A stretch of 64,000 nucleotides of DNA from Nereida ignava (GTDB lineage: Bacteria; Pseudomonadota; Alphaproteobacteria; Rhodobacterales; Rhodobacteraceae), in NCBI RefSeq assembly GCF_001049735.1, contig NZ_CVPC01000002.1:62001-126000 (forward strand), read 5' to 3'. Below the pieces are notes generated by a model. The model worked only from the letters and a program-made list of their open reading frames with translations, made no database searches and had not been told where the DNA came from. Positions 9,016 through 17,918 of the stretch are shown here, in pieces. Numbering within the stretch: position 1 is the stretch's first letter; every line of letters begins with the position of its first letter. A program made the translations under genes and the position numbers.

Positions 9016-10253
9016 GCCGCAACAGCTGGCCTGCGCATCAGCCAGACAAGGGCACCGCCGGCCAGCGCCAGAAATGGCACCATTGCCACGTTAACAGCGC
9101 TCCAACCTTCCACAACGTCACCGCCTGAACAGTTCATCAAGCCGCCCGAGGCAAGCGAGGCAAGGGTCACACATCCGAAAACGATGGCGTCATTCATGCC
9201 TTGCACGCGTCCGCGTTCTTGGGGGCTGTGGGCGGATGCAAGCATGGCTGTTGCGCCGATAAAGCCAAAGTTCCAACCGATCCCAAGCAACACCAACGCT
9301 GCGTAGAAGTTCAGCAGTTCCACTCCGGTAAGGGCTACGACGCCCGCAAACCCAAGGATAACCAACCCCAAGGCAACAACTTTCTTGGCACCAAAACGGG
9401 CGATCACATGGCCCGTGAAAAACGATGGGGCGAACATGGCAAGCACGTGGCTTGTCACCACGTTTGACGCGCCAGACGTGGAATATCCACAGCCTACAAC
9501 TGCCAACGGGGTTGAGGTCATCACAAGGTTCATTAACGAATATGTAACCATGCCACAGATGATCGCCACGGCAATTGTTGGGTCACGCAACAGTTCTGCG
9601 CGGCTGCGGCCGGCTTCGGCACCTGTGGCGGGCTTTGGCGGTTTCGGGATTTTCAGCGCAAAGAAAAGCACCAGCCCTACAGCATTCAAAATCGCTGCGG
9701 CAACGTAGACGTTAAAAAAGCGCATCACGGTCTGATCGGGGTCGGTGGCGGTGATGAAGCTGACCAGTTGCGGGCCGATGATGGCACTGGCCAGACCACC
9801 TGCCATCACATAGGAAATCGCCTTGGGACGGAAGCTTTCAGAAGCAGTATCAGCTGCGGCGAAGCGGTAAAAACCGTTTGCACTCATATAGATACCGGTC
9901 AGGTAGCTGCCGAACAAAAAGACGAGAAAACTATCAAGCGTGAGCCCCCACGCAGCCATACCTGCGCCAGCCATCCCGCCAAGTGTGCCGATTACAAAGC
10001 CCACGCGACGGCCATATGTTTGCATCACGTTCGACAGCCAAGGTGCCGTGGTCATGGACCCCAAAACCACCATTGAAACGGGCAATGTCGCAATGCACGC
10101 ATAGGGCGACAGCTGTTGCCCCGCCAGTCCTGCCACCACAAACACCAGAGGGATTTGCGCGCCCATGACCGCTTGGCACAACACCAAAACGGCAACGTTT
10201 CGTTTGGCCAATGCGTCAGATGCAGTGGCCGAGGTCGGGGCGGAGGTGGTCAT
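9012..10253 (-). CDS. MFS transporter
   Basis: A 413-residue integral membrane protein with about 12 hydrophobic segments in two halves. It shows the MFS loop-2 phrase NVMQTYGRRVGFVIG and a second-half RFGAKKVVALG. A short glycine-rich end (GGALVWLMRRP) closes it. It starts 15 bases downstream of cbiA in the same direction, so it is probably the third gene of cobA-cbiA-MFS. The neighbourhood could suggest transport of a corrinoid or related compound, but the sequence gives no substrate. Confidence 0.85.
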   Translation of the reverse strand: MTTSAPTSATASDALAKRNVAVLVLCQAVMGAQIPLVFVVAGLAGQQLSPYACIATLPVSMVVLGSMTTAPWLSNVMQTYGRRVGFVIGTLGGMAGAGMAAWGLTLDSFLVFLFGSYLTGIYMSANGFYRFAAADTASESFRPKAISYVMAGGLASAIIGPQLVSFITATDPDQTVMRFFNVYVAAAILNAVGLVLFFALKIPKPPKPATGAEAGRSRAELLRDPTIAVAIICGMVTYSLMNLVMTSTPLAVVGCGYSTSGASNVVTSHVLAMFAPSFFTGHVIARFGAKKVVALGLVILGFAGVVALTGVELLNFYAALVLLGIGWNFGFIGATAMLASAHSPQERGRVQGMNDAIVFGCVTLASLASGGLMNCSGGDVVEGWSAVNVAMVPFLALAGGALVWLMRRPAVAA

Positions 10254-10268
10254 GTCAGGGGGCCTTAC

Positions 10269-11588
10269 TTAGGTGTTGAACTCGATAATATGCGCAAATG
10301 AACCACAAACGCGACCCTGAATTAACCCCATGTGGCTCAAAGATGTGCCTTCGCTGTCTTTTGCGCCAAAAAGCGGTGTGCCATGTGCGCGTAATGTGCT
10401 GGCGTAGTGAAACTCGTGGGCGGGCAGTGATGCGGTGCTACGGCCTGTAAAAAGGCCCGTGGTTTGAGGGGCGAGCGGCGTTAGAGAGCGGTATCCCAGA
10501 TGCAGTTTGCGGTGCTGAAACGACGTTTCTAAATCAAGAAGACCCGCCATCTGGTGGCGCGTCCCATCCGCATCAATCAGGCCTGCACCAAGCAGCATAT
10601 ATCCACCACATTCTCCATATATATCCGTTGTTTGTGAGGCGTTTTTAAGGCTATCTATAAAAGCCGAATTAGCGGCGAGTTTTCCCGCATAAAGTTCGGG
10701 ATAGCCGCCGGGCAGGAAAACGAAATCTGCCTCAGGCACCACCTCATTTAGCAGGGGCGAAAACGTTGTGATCTGCGCACCGGCCGCGCGCCATTCCTGC
10801 AACATGTGGGGATAGGCAAAGCGAAACGCCGCATCTTGGGCGATAGCGATACGTTGTGCGGGCGGTCTGATGGTGTTTGCAGCTGCGTGGGGTGATTTCC
10901 CAAGCGGCGCAAAAGGTAGCGCGCTGAGGTCAATATGCGCCTCTGCCGTATCCGCAAGCGCATCGAGCCATTCTGTAAGGTCCGCGCGCTCATCTGCTTG
11001 GACCAAGCCCAAATGCCGCGACGGGTGAGACAACTGTCCGCTGCGCGGCACGGTGCCGATGATGGGCGGCAAGTCGGCCCACGCACTTTCAATCATCCGG
11101 CGATGTTTGTCAGAGCCGACACGGTTCAAGATCACCGCTGCAATTTGGACGTCCGGATCGTGCAGCATCATCCCGCGGACCACTGCGGCAACGCTTTGCG
11201 CGGTTTTCGCGGCATCTACAATCAAAACCACTGGCAGCCCCAAGGTTTTTGCAACCTGTGCGGCGCTGCCTTTGGCGTGGGGCAGTTCCCCGTCAAAAAG
11301 GCCCATCGCGCCTTCTACGATTAACGGGGCGGGGTCACTTTGTGCGCGCGCCATGAGACAGCTGTCCGCCATCGCCCAGCCATCAAGGTTAAGACACGCG
11401 CGTCCTGTTGCGGCGGAATGAAACTGCGGGTCGATGTAATCAGGTCCGCATTTCGCCCCCCTGACGGGGCCTTTGCGGGCCAAGGCGCGCAAAATAGCCA
11501 GCGTAAGCGTTGTTTTACCGGCCCCGGAGCTTGGCGCGGCAATCATAAAGCCAGTGTTGTTTGGGGCGAAAGACGAGGCGGCGGACAT
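10269..11588 (-). CDS. cobB: Cobyrinate/hydrogenobyrinate a,c-diamide synthase
   Basis: A 439-residue amidotransferase that amidates the a and c side chains of the corrin ring using glutamine and ATP. The N-terminal dethiobiotin-synthetase-like ATPase starts MIAAPSSGAGKTTLTLAILRAL and carries KCGPDYIDP. The C-terminal triad glutamine amidotransferase domain has its nucleophile cysteine in DIYGECGGYMLLG (about residue 330) and a conserved HEFHYA near the end. It can be called CobB (aerobic) or CbiA (anaerobic); the two names describe the same family. It lies eight bases downstream of cobA. Confidence 0.93.
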   Translation of the reverse strand: MSAASSFAPNNTGFMIAAPSSGAGKTTLTLAILRALARKGPVRGAKCGPDYIDPQFHSAATGRACLNLDGWAMADSCLMARAQSDPAPLIVEGAMGLFDGELPHAKGSAAQVAKTLGLPVVLIVDAAKTAQSVAAVVRGMMLHDPDVQIAAVILNRVGSDKHRRMIESAWADLPPIIGTVPRSGQLSHPSRHLGLVQADERADLTEWLDALADTAEAHIDLSALPFAPLGKSPHAAANTIRPPAQRIAIAQDAAFRFAYPHMLQEWRAAGAQITTFSPLLNEVVPEADFVFLPGGYPELYAGKLAANSAFIDSLKNASQTTDIYGECGGYMLLGAGLIDADGTRHQMAGLLDLETSFQHRKLHLGYRSLTPLAPQTTGLFTGRSTASLPAHEFHYASTLRAHGTPLFGAKDSEGTSLSHMGLIQGRVCGSFAHIIEFNT

Positions 11589-11596
11589 CTGTCCCC

Positions 11597-12454
11597 CTAT
11601 GCGCTTTCTGCGGGGCGACCACGGCCAAGCGGGTCCATGTCACGCACTGGCTCGCCCGCGATTTGGCCTTGCCAATCAAGGACTTGGCGCATGCGAACGG
11701 CCTCACCGATACAGATGATCGCAGGGGGCTCAAGACCGGCCGCGGCGATGTCGGCTTCCATTGTGCTGAGGGTCGTCTCAAGCACCTGCTGCGCGTCCGT
11801 TGTGGCCGTTGTGACGATGCCAACGGGTTCATGGGCACTGCGACCGCCTTCCATCAGCTCGGCGGCGATGCGGGCAATGTGTTTCATGCCCATGTAAATC
11901 ACGATGACCTGACTGCCTTGGGCGATGGCGCGCCAATTCAGCGAGGAGGGCGTGTTGCCCGATTGATCATGGCCGGTCACGAAAGTCACAGATTGGTTAA
12001 CGTCCCGGTGCGTTACAGGAATGCCTGCATAGGCCAGCCCGCCGATGCCCGCAGAAATGCCGGGGATAATGCGGATCGGGATGCCGTGCTGCACAAGGGT
12101 CTGTGCTTCTTCACCGCCGCGCCCAAATACGAACGGATCACCGCCCTTAAGGCGCAGAACACGTTTGCCTGCACGGGCAAGATCAACCAGCCGTAGCGAG
12201 ATATCGCGTTGTTTTGCAGAAGGTTTTCCGCCGCGCTTGCCTGCGTAGATATGCTCGGCCTGCGGCGCCCATTCCAAAATCGCCTCTTGAACCAGCGCGT
12301 CATAAATCACCACATCTGCCTGTCGTAGCGCATTGAGCGCATGCAGCGTCAGCAGACCTGGGTCACCGGGGCCCGCACCACACAACCACACCCAACCCGG
12401 CTCAAGCGCGGGCCAGTTTTTGGACGTTAGTGGAGGCAACATAGAGTCGGTCAT
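11597..12454 (-). CDS. cobA: Uroporphyrinogen-III C-methyltransferase (SUMT)
   Basis: A 285-residue SAM-dependent methyltransferase that makes precorrin-2 from uroporphyrinogen III, at the branch to cobalamin and sirohaem. Motifs: VWLCGAGPGDPGLLT, DVVIYDALV, KRVLRLKGGDPFVFGRGGEE and the GISAGIGGLAYAGIPVTHR block that contacts the macrocycle. There is no CysG-type N-terminal oxidase domain. The frame can be read from a TTG at 12458, but the ATG at 12452-12454 is the natural start. Divergent from cbiD over 120 bases; that gap is too short for a full cobalamin riboswitch and none was seen. Confidence 0.95.
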   Translation of the reverse strand: MTDSMLPPLTSKNWPALEPGWVWLCGAGPGDPGLLTLHALNALRQADVVIYDALVQEAILEWAPQAEHIYAGKRGGKPSAKQRDISLRLVDLARAGKRVLRLKGGDPFVFGRGGEEAQTLVQHGIPIRIIPGISAGIGGLAYAGIPVTHRDVNQSVTFVTGHDQSGNTPSSLNWRAIAQGSQVIVIYMGMKHIARIAAELMEGGRSAHEPVGIVTTATTDAQQVLETTLSTMEADIAAAGLEPPAIICIGEAVRMRQVLDWQGQIAGEPVRDMDPLGRGRPAESA

Positions 12455-12574
12455 ATGCAACTTATGGCGCGCAAATTCGCAAACATGAAGCGGTAATGCG
12501 ACATTACATACCCGCTTGGCGGCGCGAAATGCGCTGATATAGTCGGTACCAAGGCAAAGGGACGTTTCACAGCA

Positions 12575-13618
12575 ATGGCACGAAAACCAACAGGACCGTT
12601 GCGGCGCGGCTGGACCACAGGCGCATGTGCGACCGCTGCGGTGAAAGCGGCGCTGTTGCGGCTGCGGGACGGAACGTGGGGAGACACTGTCTCAATCACT
12701 TTGCCTAAGGGTGAGACACCTGTTTTTGCCCTTGAAACAACCGCCGTTGGGGAAGGCTGGGCCGAGGCGGGCATTGTCAAGGATGCAGGTGATGATCCGG
12801 ACGTGACCCATGGTGCGTTGATCAAAGCGCGGGTCGAGCTTGGTGGAAATGGTGTCAGCTTTCATGCGGGCGAGGGTGTTGGACATGTGACCAAGGCGGG
12901 TCTGCCGATTGCGGTGGGAGAGCCTGCGATTAATCCAGTGCCACGCGCGATGATGGATGAGGTGGTTGCCGAAATCGGCTGGCGGACAGATGTCCGGATC
13001 ACCATTTCTGTGCCAGATGGTGCGGAAATTGCCCAAAAAACATGGAACCCCCGCCTTGGCATTGTGGGCGGTATTTCGATTCTGGGCACCACGGGCGTTG
13101 TGCGCCCGTTTAGCTGTGCGGCGTGGATCGCGAGCATTCACCGCGGTATTGATGTGGCTGTTGCCGAAGGGATGCCCCATGTTGCGGGGTGCACGGGTGC
13201 GACCTCTGAAAAAGTGGTGCAACAGCTGTACGGATTGCCTGATCACGGGATGCTCGACATGGGCGATTTTTCGGGTGGTCTGTTGAAATATCTTGCCAAA
13301 ACAAACGTCCCGCACATCACGATTGGTGGTGGCATAGGAAAGCTGGTGAAGCTGGCGCAAGGCGCGATTGATTTGCACTCTGGACGCTCGCAGGTTGACT
13401 TTAAGTCCTTATCACAAGCTGTTGATAATGAATTAATTAAAGGCGCAAATACGGCGCTTGAAGCCTATGAAGTTGCCGGGCCAGCTGTTGCGGAATGGGC
13501 TGCGGAAACAGCGCAGGTGCAAATTCAAAAACAGCTTCGCGGTGCAGGTATTACAAGTGATGTGGTGTTGATTGACCGCGCAGGCAAAATCCTCGCGCGC
13601 GCCGGAGACAGACCATGA
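12575..13618 (+). CDS. cbiD: Cobalt-precorrin-5B C1-methyltransferase CbiD
   Basis: A 347-residue protein of the CbiD family, which methylates C-1 of the ring during contraction to the corrin. The diagnostic start RRGWTTGACATAAVKAAL is present, followed by VGHVTKAGLPIAVGEPAINPVPR, the LGIVGGISILGTTGVVRPFS block and NVPHITIGGGIGKLVKLAQG. No other domain is attached. It overlaps cobK by four bases (ATGA). CbiD is usually named from the anaerobic pathway, whereas CobK next to it is named from the aerobic one. Confidence 0.95.
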   Translation: MARKPTGPLRRGWTTGACATAAVKAALLRLRDGTWGDTVSITLPKGETPVFALETTAVGEGWAEAGIVKDAGDDPDVTHGALIKARVELGGNGVSFHAGEGVGHVTKAGLPIAVGEPAINPVPRAMMDEVVAEIGWRTDVRITISVPDGAEIAQKTWNPRLGIVGGISILGTTGVVRPFSCAAWIASIHRGIDVAVAEGMPHVAGCTGATSEKVVQQLYGLPDHGMLDMGDFSGGLLKYLAKTNVPHITIGGGIGKLVKLAQGAIDLHSGRSQVDFKSLSQAVDNELIKGANTALEAYEVAGPAVAEWAAETAQVQIQKQLRGAGITSDVVLIDRAGKILARAGDRP

Positions 13619-14346
13619 AAGTACTGTTGCTTGCGGGCTCTGGCGAAGGGCGGGTTCTGGCGGATGCGCTGTATAAAATGGGCGTTAACGCGGTGGCATC
13701 CCTTGCCGGGGCGACCCGTCAGGCAAAACCACTGGCGCTTCCGACGCGCATTGGTGGGTTCGGGGGCGAAGACGGATTTTGCGAATATCTTGAGCGTGAA
13801 AAGATCACGCATGTTTTGGATGCAACGCACCCATTTGCCAGTCGGATATCCCATAGAACTGCATTAGTTTCGGCCCGTAAGAGTCTGAAGTATATGCAAT
13901 ACTTAAGACCTGCATGGACAGCGCAGGCAGGTGATCAATGGCACCATATCCGCGATGAGACAGATGTCCTAGGATTGCTTAACAAGACGCCGTCGACTGT
14001 GTTTTTAGCCACGGGACGTCAGACCCTTGAACGGTTTGCCAACCTTGAAGGGCACCGTATCATTTGCCGCCAGATTGATCCGCCAACGTCGCCATTTCCC
14101 TTTGAGGGCGGTGAGTATTGCATTGGGCGGCCTCCGTTTTCAGTGGGGCGCGAAGTGGAGTTATTTGAGGCACTCGGGGTGGATTTATTGGTGGTAAAAA
14201 ATGCAGGCGGCACGGCGAGCCGGTCAAAACTGGATGCAGCGGCGCTCTTGGGACTGCCCGTTGCGATGATTGAACGGCCCCCACAACCGGATGCGCCAAA
14301 AGTTGATACGATCGAGGCAGCCCTTGATTGGGTGAGGGCGTGTTGA
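13615..14346 (+). CDS. cobK: Precorrin-6A reductase
   Basis: A 243-residue NAD(P)H-dependent reductase that reduces precorrin-6A to precorrin-6B. The N-terminus VLLLAGSGEGRVLADAL is the nucleotide-binding glycine loop. HVLDATHPFASRISHRTA and VFLATGRQTLERFANLEGHRIICRQIDPP are family signatures, and DLLVVKNAGGTASRSKLDAAALLGLPVAMIERP closes the domain. Its start overlaps cbiD and its stop overlaps the glycosylase gene, so all three form a tightly packed unit. Confidence 0.92.
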   Translation: MKVLLLAGSGEGRVLADALYKMGVNAVASLAGATRQAKPLALPTRIGGFGGEDGFCEYLEREKITHVLDATHPFASRISHRTALVSARKSLKYMQYLRPAWTAQAGDQWHHIRDETDVLGLLNKTPSTVFLATGRQTLERFANLEGHRIICRQIDPPTSPFPFEGGEYCIGRPPFSVGREVELFEALGVDLLVVKNAGGTASRSKLDAAALLGLPVAMIERPPQPDAPKVDTIEAALDWVRAC

Positions 14347-14969
14347 TCACCTTGATTGAAACTTTGGAAGATGTTGTCTTTGGCGCCCAAGAGTTGATCA
14401 AGATTGAGCCCCGCTTTGCGCCCGCCTTGGCCGTGACAGCGCCTTTACCGCTTAGGCGCAAACCTGACGGGTTTGCGGCCCTGATGTCTGCAATTGTGGG
14501 CCAGCAAGTCAGCGTGGCGGCGGCCCGCGCGATTGAGGCGAGATGCGTGGCAGGTGGTTTGACTGATCCCGCGACTGTGCGCACCGCGACAGAGGATGAG
14601 ATGCGTGCCTGCGGATTAAGCCGTCAGAAAGTGAAGTATCTCAAGGCATTAGCCGAGGCGCGGCTGGATTATGATGCTCTTCGGGCTGCGCCAACAGACG
14701 ATGTGGTGCGCACTTTGGTTGCGGTGCCGGGTATTGGGCCCTGGACGGCGGAGATTTATGCGATGTTCTCATTGGGGCACGCGGATGTGTGTGCCCACGG
14801 GGATTTGGCGCTTCAGGAGGCGACGCGGTTGTTGTTTGAGTTGCCGTCCCGCCCGACCGAGCGCGCGATGCGCGATATCGCAGCCGAATGGGCCCCTTGG
14901 CGCGCGGTTGCAGCGCGGCTCTTGTGGGCATACTACCATGTTGAAAAGCAAAGGGATGGGATCTCATGA
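14340..14969 (+). CDS. DNA-3-methyladenine glycosylase II, AlkA family
   Basis: A protein of about 209 residues with the HhH-GPD fold that excises alkylated purines. It shows the HhH hairpin VPGIGPWTAEIYAMFSLG and the catalytic aspartate in VCAHGDLALQEA, plus FAALMSAIVGQQVSVAAARAI typical of the short bacterial AlkA group. The start is uncertain: GTG 14340, TTG 14343 (which would overlap the cobK stop as TTGA) or TTG 14328 are all possible; no ATG is available and no Shine-Dalgarno sequence decides between them. The esterase gene overlaps its end by four bases. Confidence 0.85.
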   Translation: MLITLIETLEDVVFGAQELIKIEPRFAPALAVTAPLPLRRKPDGFAALMSAIVGQQVSVAAARAIEARCVAGGLTDPATVRTATEDEMRACGLSRQKVKYLKALAEARLDYDALRAAPTDDVVRTLVAVPGIGPWTAEIYAMFSLGHADVCAHGDLALQEATRLLFELPSRPTERAMRDIAAEWAPWRAVAARLLWAYYHVEKQRDGIS

Positions 14970-15634
14970 CACGGGTTTTGGATGCAAAAGTGCGCGCGCC
15001 GCACTCTGGTGATTTACGCAGTGCGGTGGTGTTTTTGCACGGCTACGGGGCGAACGGTGCTGATTTGATTGGCCTTGCGGACCCGTTGGCGGAGCATATG
15101 CCCGACACGATGTTCATCAGCCCCGACGCCCCGCAAGAATGTGATGGCGCACCGATGGGCCGTCAGTGGTTTCCGATCCCGTGGATTGACGGATCAAGCG
15201 AGGAAGAAAGCCGCGCAGGGTTGTTTCAAGCGGCAGATGACTTGAATGCGTTTCTTGATGGGATCATGGTCGACAACGATTTGTTGCCCGAGCAAGTGGT
15301 CGTGCTTGGGTTCAGCCAAGGCACGATGATGGCGCTACATGTGATGCCGCGCCGTGAAGATGCAGTAGCGGGCGTGGTTGGCTTTTCTGGTCGCTTGCTT
15401 GAGCCGGATACTCTGCCTGATGAGGTCGAGAGCCACTTTCCTGTTTTGTTGGTACACGGTGATGAGGATGATGTTGTGCCTGTGCAGTCTCTGCCTGCGG
15501 CGGTTGAGGGCCTTCAGGCGGCGAAATTCCGTGATGTGTTCGCCCATGTGATGAACGGCACAGCCCACGGAATTGCCCCTGACGGGTTATCTGTTGCGCT
15601 GGCATTTATGCGCGAACAGCTGGGATATCAGTAA
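14966..15634 (+). CDS. Alpha/beta hydrolase, phospholipase/carboxylesterase (YpfH-like)
   Basis: A 222-residue serine esterase. The core has VVFLHGYGANGADLIGLAD (oxyanion region), the nucleophile elbow VVLGFSQGTMMAL, the acid in HGDEDDVVPV and the base in GTAHGIAPDGLS. This is the carboxylesterase/lysophospholipase (PF02230-type) arrangement. It is presumably cytoplasmic, as no signal peptide is visible. It is coupled to the glycosylase gene (ATGA overlap) and ends two bases before the convergent b561-YceI gene. Confidence 0.9.
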   Translation: MTRVLDAKVRAPHSGDLRSAVVFLHGYGANGADLIGLADPLAEHMPDTMFISPDAPQECDGAPMGRQWFPIPWIDGSSEEESRAGLFQAADDLNAFLDGIMVDNDLLPEQVVVLGFSQGTMMALHVMPRREDAVAGVVGFSGRLLEPDTLPDEVESHFPVLLVHGDEDDVVPVQSLPAAVEGLQAAKFRDVFAHVMNGTAHGIAPDGLSVALAFMREQLGYQ

Positions 15635-15635
15635 C

Positions 15636-16829
15636 TTAGCGCGCGGCCGTTAGGTTCAGCGATACATCTACACCAAAGCCCAACGTGCCTTCGTCGGCCG
15701 CACCGATGCCAAAATCGGTGCGATCAAGCCGTGTTGTGCCCGACATTTTGGCAAGCCCGTCCACGATGGTCAGATCAAACGTAAACTCAACCGGAATGCT
15801 TTGCCCTTTGAGCGTAAGCGTGCCGGTTGAGGCGTATTGATCCGCCTCAATATGGCTGATCTGCCCTTCATAAATGGCCGTCGGGTGGGTGGCGGCGTCA
15901 AAATACTCCGCCCCGAGCGCTTGGGACGTGACAGATCCGATGCTGAGCGACGCGATGTTGATGGTGGTTGTGACGCTGCCGGTTTTGGCGGTTTCATCGA
16001 AGGTGATCGCGCTTGTCCAGTCGCTGAAACTGCCATTGGTCTGGCTGCCGAATTGTGTCACGGCGATGCCGATTTGGCCGGACTGAACCGTCCAGTCGCT
16101 TGCAACGCTCTCAAGTGCTGCGGTGGTTTGACCCGTGTCGCTGCGATACAGCCCAAGGCTTTGGCCGATCCCAAGCGCGATAACCCAAACCGCAAGCGCC
16201 CCAAGGATGGCTGTTTTTGCGCTGTGTTGTTGCGGGCGGGGGCCAACTGCGGTTGTGCCGAACCACATGCGGCGCAGGGTGGCGTCTTTGTCGATCACGT
16301 GATGTTTCAGCGCGCCGGCGATGTGCAGCACTAGGCTGGCAACCAGCACCCGCTCAAACACAACGTGCAGCCCTTCGAATAGATGTGCGGTGCTGTCAGA
16401 TTTGGGCACAAACGGCAGGTCCTGTCCAAAGGGCCACCAAATGGGCGCAAAACCGGATGTCGCCGAGTGGTGGATCCAACCTGTCACGGGCACCAACACG
16501 AGCGAGCCGTAAAGCAACCAGTGGATCATGCTTGCCAGCCAATGTTCGGCCTTTTTGTCTCCGTTCAATGCCTCCGGCTTTGGTTGGCTGATGGCCCACG
16601 CGATGCGCGCAAGGGCAGTGAACAAAATCGTAAGGCCGATGGTTTTGTGCAGGCTAAACACGAACGCGGCGCGGGCCACGGTTTGTGCATCGGCGCCGTT
16701 GGCCTCAATGGCGTGGGCCAGATTGTTGCCGTAGATACCAAGGGGGATCACCAAAAAGATGCCAAAGGCAATGGTCCAGTGAAAGAGTTTGGTTATGGTG
16801 CCGTAGTGGCTGGCGGTGTTGGACAGCAT
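15636..16829 (-). CDS. Cytochrome b561-YceI fusion protein
   Basis: A 397-residue two-part protein. Residues 1-185 form a cytochrome b561 domain with four membrane helices and haem histidines in TKLFHWTIAF, SLHKTIGLTI, GWIHHSATSG and LHIAGALKHH. A fifth hydrophobic segment (ILGALAVWVIALGIGQSLGLY) leads into a C-terminal YceI lipocalin-like domain (about 225-397: DWTVQSGQIGIAVTQFG, GTLTLKGQSIPVEFTFDL, TRLDRTDFGIG) that would face the periplasm. YceI domains bind polyisoprenoids, so a redox link to ubiquinone is a reasonable inference. The second ATG (16827-16829) was chosen because AAGGAA lies seven bases upstream. Confidence 0.88.
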   Translation of the reverse strand: MLSNTASHYGTITKLFHWTIAFGIFLVIPLGIYGNNLAHAIEANGADAQTVARAAFVFSLHKTIGLTILFTALARIAWAISQPKPEALNGDKKAEHWLASMIHWLLYGSLVLVPVTGWIHHSATSGFAPIWWPFGQDLPFVPKSDSTAHLFEGLHVVFERVLVASLVLHIAGALKHHVIDKDATLRRMWFGTTAVGPRPQQHSAKTAILGALAVWVIALGIGQSLGLYRSDTGQTTAALESVASDWTVQSGQIGIAVTQFGSQTNGSFSDWTSAITFDETAKTGSVTTTINIASLSIGSVTSQALGAEYFDAATHPTAIYEGQISHIEADQYASTGTLTLKGQSIPVEFTFDLTIVDGLAKMSGTTRLDRTDFGIGAADEGTLGFGVDVSLNLTAAR

Positions 16830-16956
16830 GGGACGTTCCTTGGTCATAACAAATTACGGGTGAGGGTACAGGGAAGTGCAGGGCGGGCAACTCTCCATCG
16901 TTGAACAATATGTGTGCGCGGTTTAGACACTCAGTCAACATAATGTGGAGACAACC

Positions 16957-17898
16957 ATGAGCAGAGCATTTATTTTCCCCGGACAAGGTGCACAAACCAT
17001 CGGAATGGGTAAAGCGCTGGCAGATGCATACCCTGCGGCGCGTGCGGTTTTTGAAGAAGTAGATACAGCCTTGGGCGAGTCGCTGTCGACGTTGATTTGG
17101 GAAGGTGATCAGCAAGAGCTGACGTTGACCCACAATGCGCAGCCTGCGCTGATGGCAACATCAATTGCGGCCTTCAAGGCATTGGAAACAGAAGGTTTTG
17201 ATATCTCTGACGCCAGTTTTGTGGCGGGCCACTCCCTTGGGGAATATTCTGCACTGGCCGCATCTGGTGCAATTAGCATTGCAGATACGGCACGTTTGTT
17301 GCGCACCCGCGGCGAGGCCATGCAAAAGGCCGTGCCAGTTGGATTGGGCGCGATGGCGGCCTTGCTTGGTCTTGATTTTGAGACGGCGCAGGCGGTGGCC
17401 AAAGAGGCAGCTGAAGCCGGTGAGGGCGAAGTGTGTCAGGCGGCAAATGACAATGATCCGGGCCAAGTTGTGGTTTCGGGGCATAAGGCGGCCGTAGAAC
17501 GGGCCGTTGAAATCGCCAAGGAAAAGGGCGCAAAACGTGCCGTGCTGTTGCCGGTCAGCGCACCGTTCCATTGTGCGTTGATGCAGCCCGCAGCGGATGT
17601 GATGGCCGATGCTTTGGCGCGGGTCGATGTTTCCGCCCCCAAGGTGCCGCTGGTGGCGAATGTTTTGGCCGAGGCCGTTACGGACCCCGCGCGCATTCGC
17701 GAATTGCTGGTTGAGCAGGTAACGGGCTCTGTGCGCTGGCGCGAAAGCGTGGCGTGGATGGGGGCCCAAGGGGTTACCGAGATGTGGGAAATTGGTGCGG
17801 GCAAAGCACTGTCTGGCATGGTACGCCGCATCAACCGCGACATCGCCTGTGCCGCTGTTGGCACCCCCGATGATATTGCAAAACTGAAAACCGCCTAA
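16957..17898 (+). CDS. fabD: Malonyl-CoA:ACP transacylase FabD
   Basis: A 313-residue enzyme that moves malonyl from CoA to ACP at the start of fatty acid elongation. It has the N-terminal FIFPGQGAQTIGMG, the nucleophile in VAGHSLGEYSA (about residue 92) and the catalytic histidine in VSAPFHCALMQPAAD, then MWEIGAGKALSGMVRRI. The ATG at 16957 was taken because GTGGAGAC precedes it; an upstream GTG at 16945 is the alternative. fabG follows after 20 bases. Confidence 0.96.
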   Translation: MSRAFIFPGQGAQTIGMGKALADAYPAARAVFEEVDTALGESLSTLIWEGDQQELTLTHNAQPALMATSIAAFKALETEGFDISDASFVAGHSLGEYSALAASGAISIADTARLLRTRGEAMQKAVPVGLGAMAALLGLDFETAQAVAKEAAEAGEGEVCQAANDNDPGQVVVSGHKAAVERAVEIAKEKGAKRAVLLPVSAPFHCALMQPAADVMADALARVDVSAPKVPLVANVLAEAVTDPARIRELLVEQVTGSVRWRESVAWMGAQGVTEMWEIGAGKALSGMVRRINRDIACAAVGTPDDIAKLKTA

Positions 17899-17918
17899 AC
17901 GCGCGGAGGAGACTTAAA

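Noticed and set aside
12455-12574. Cobalamin riboswitch between cobA and cbiD
   Set aside because: The gap is only 120 bases, and no B12-box-like or multi-helix pattern was found.
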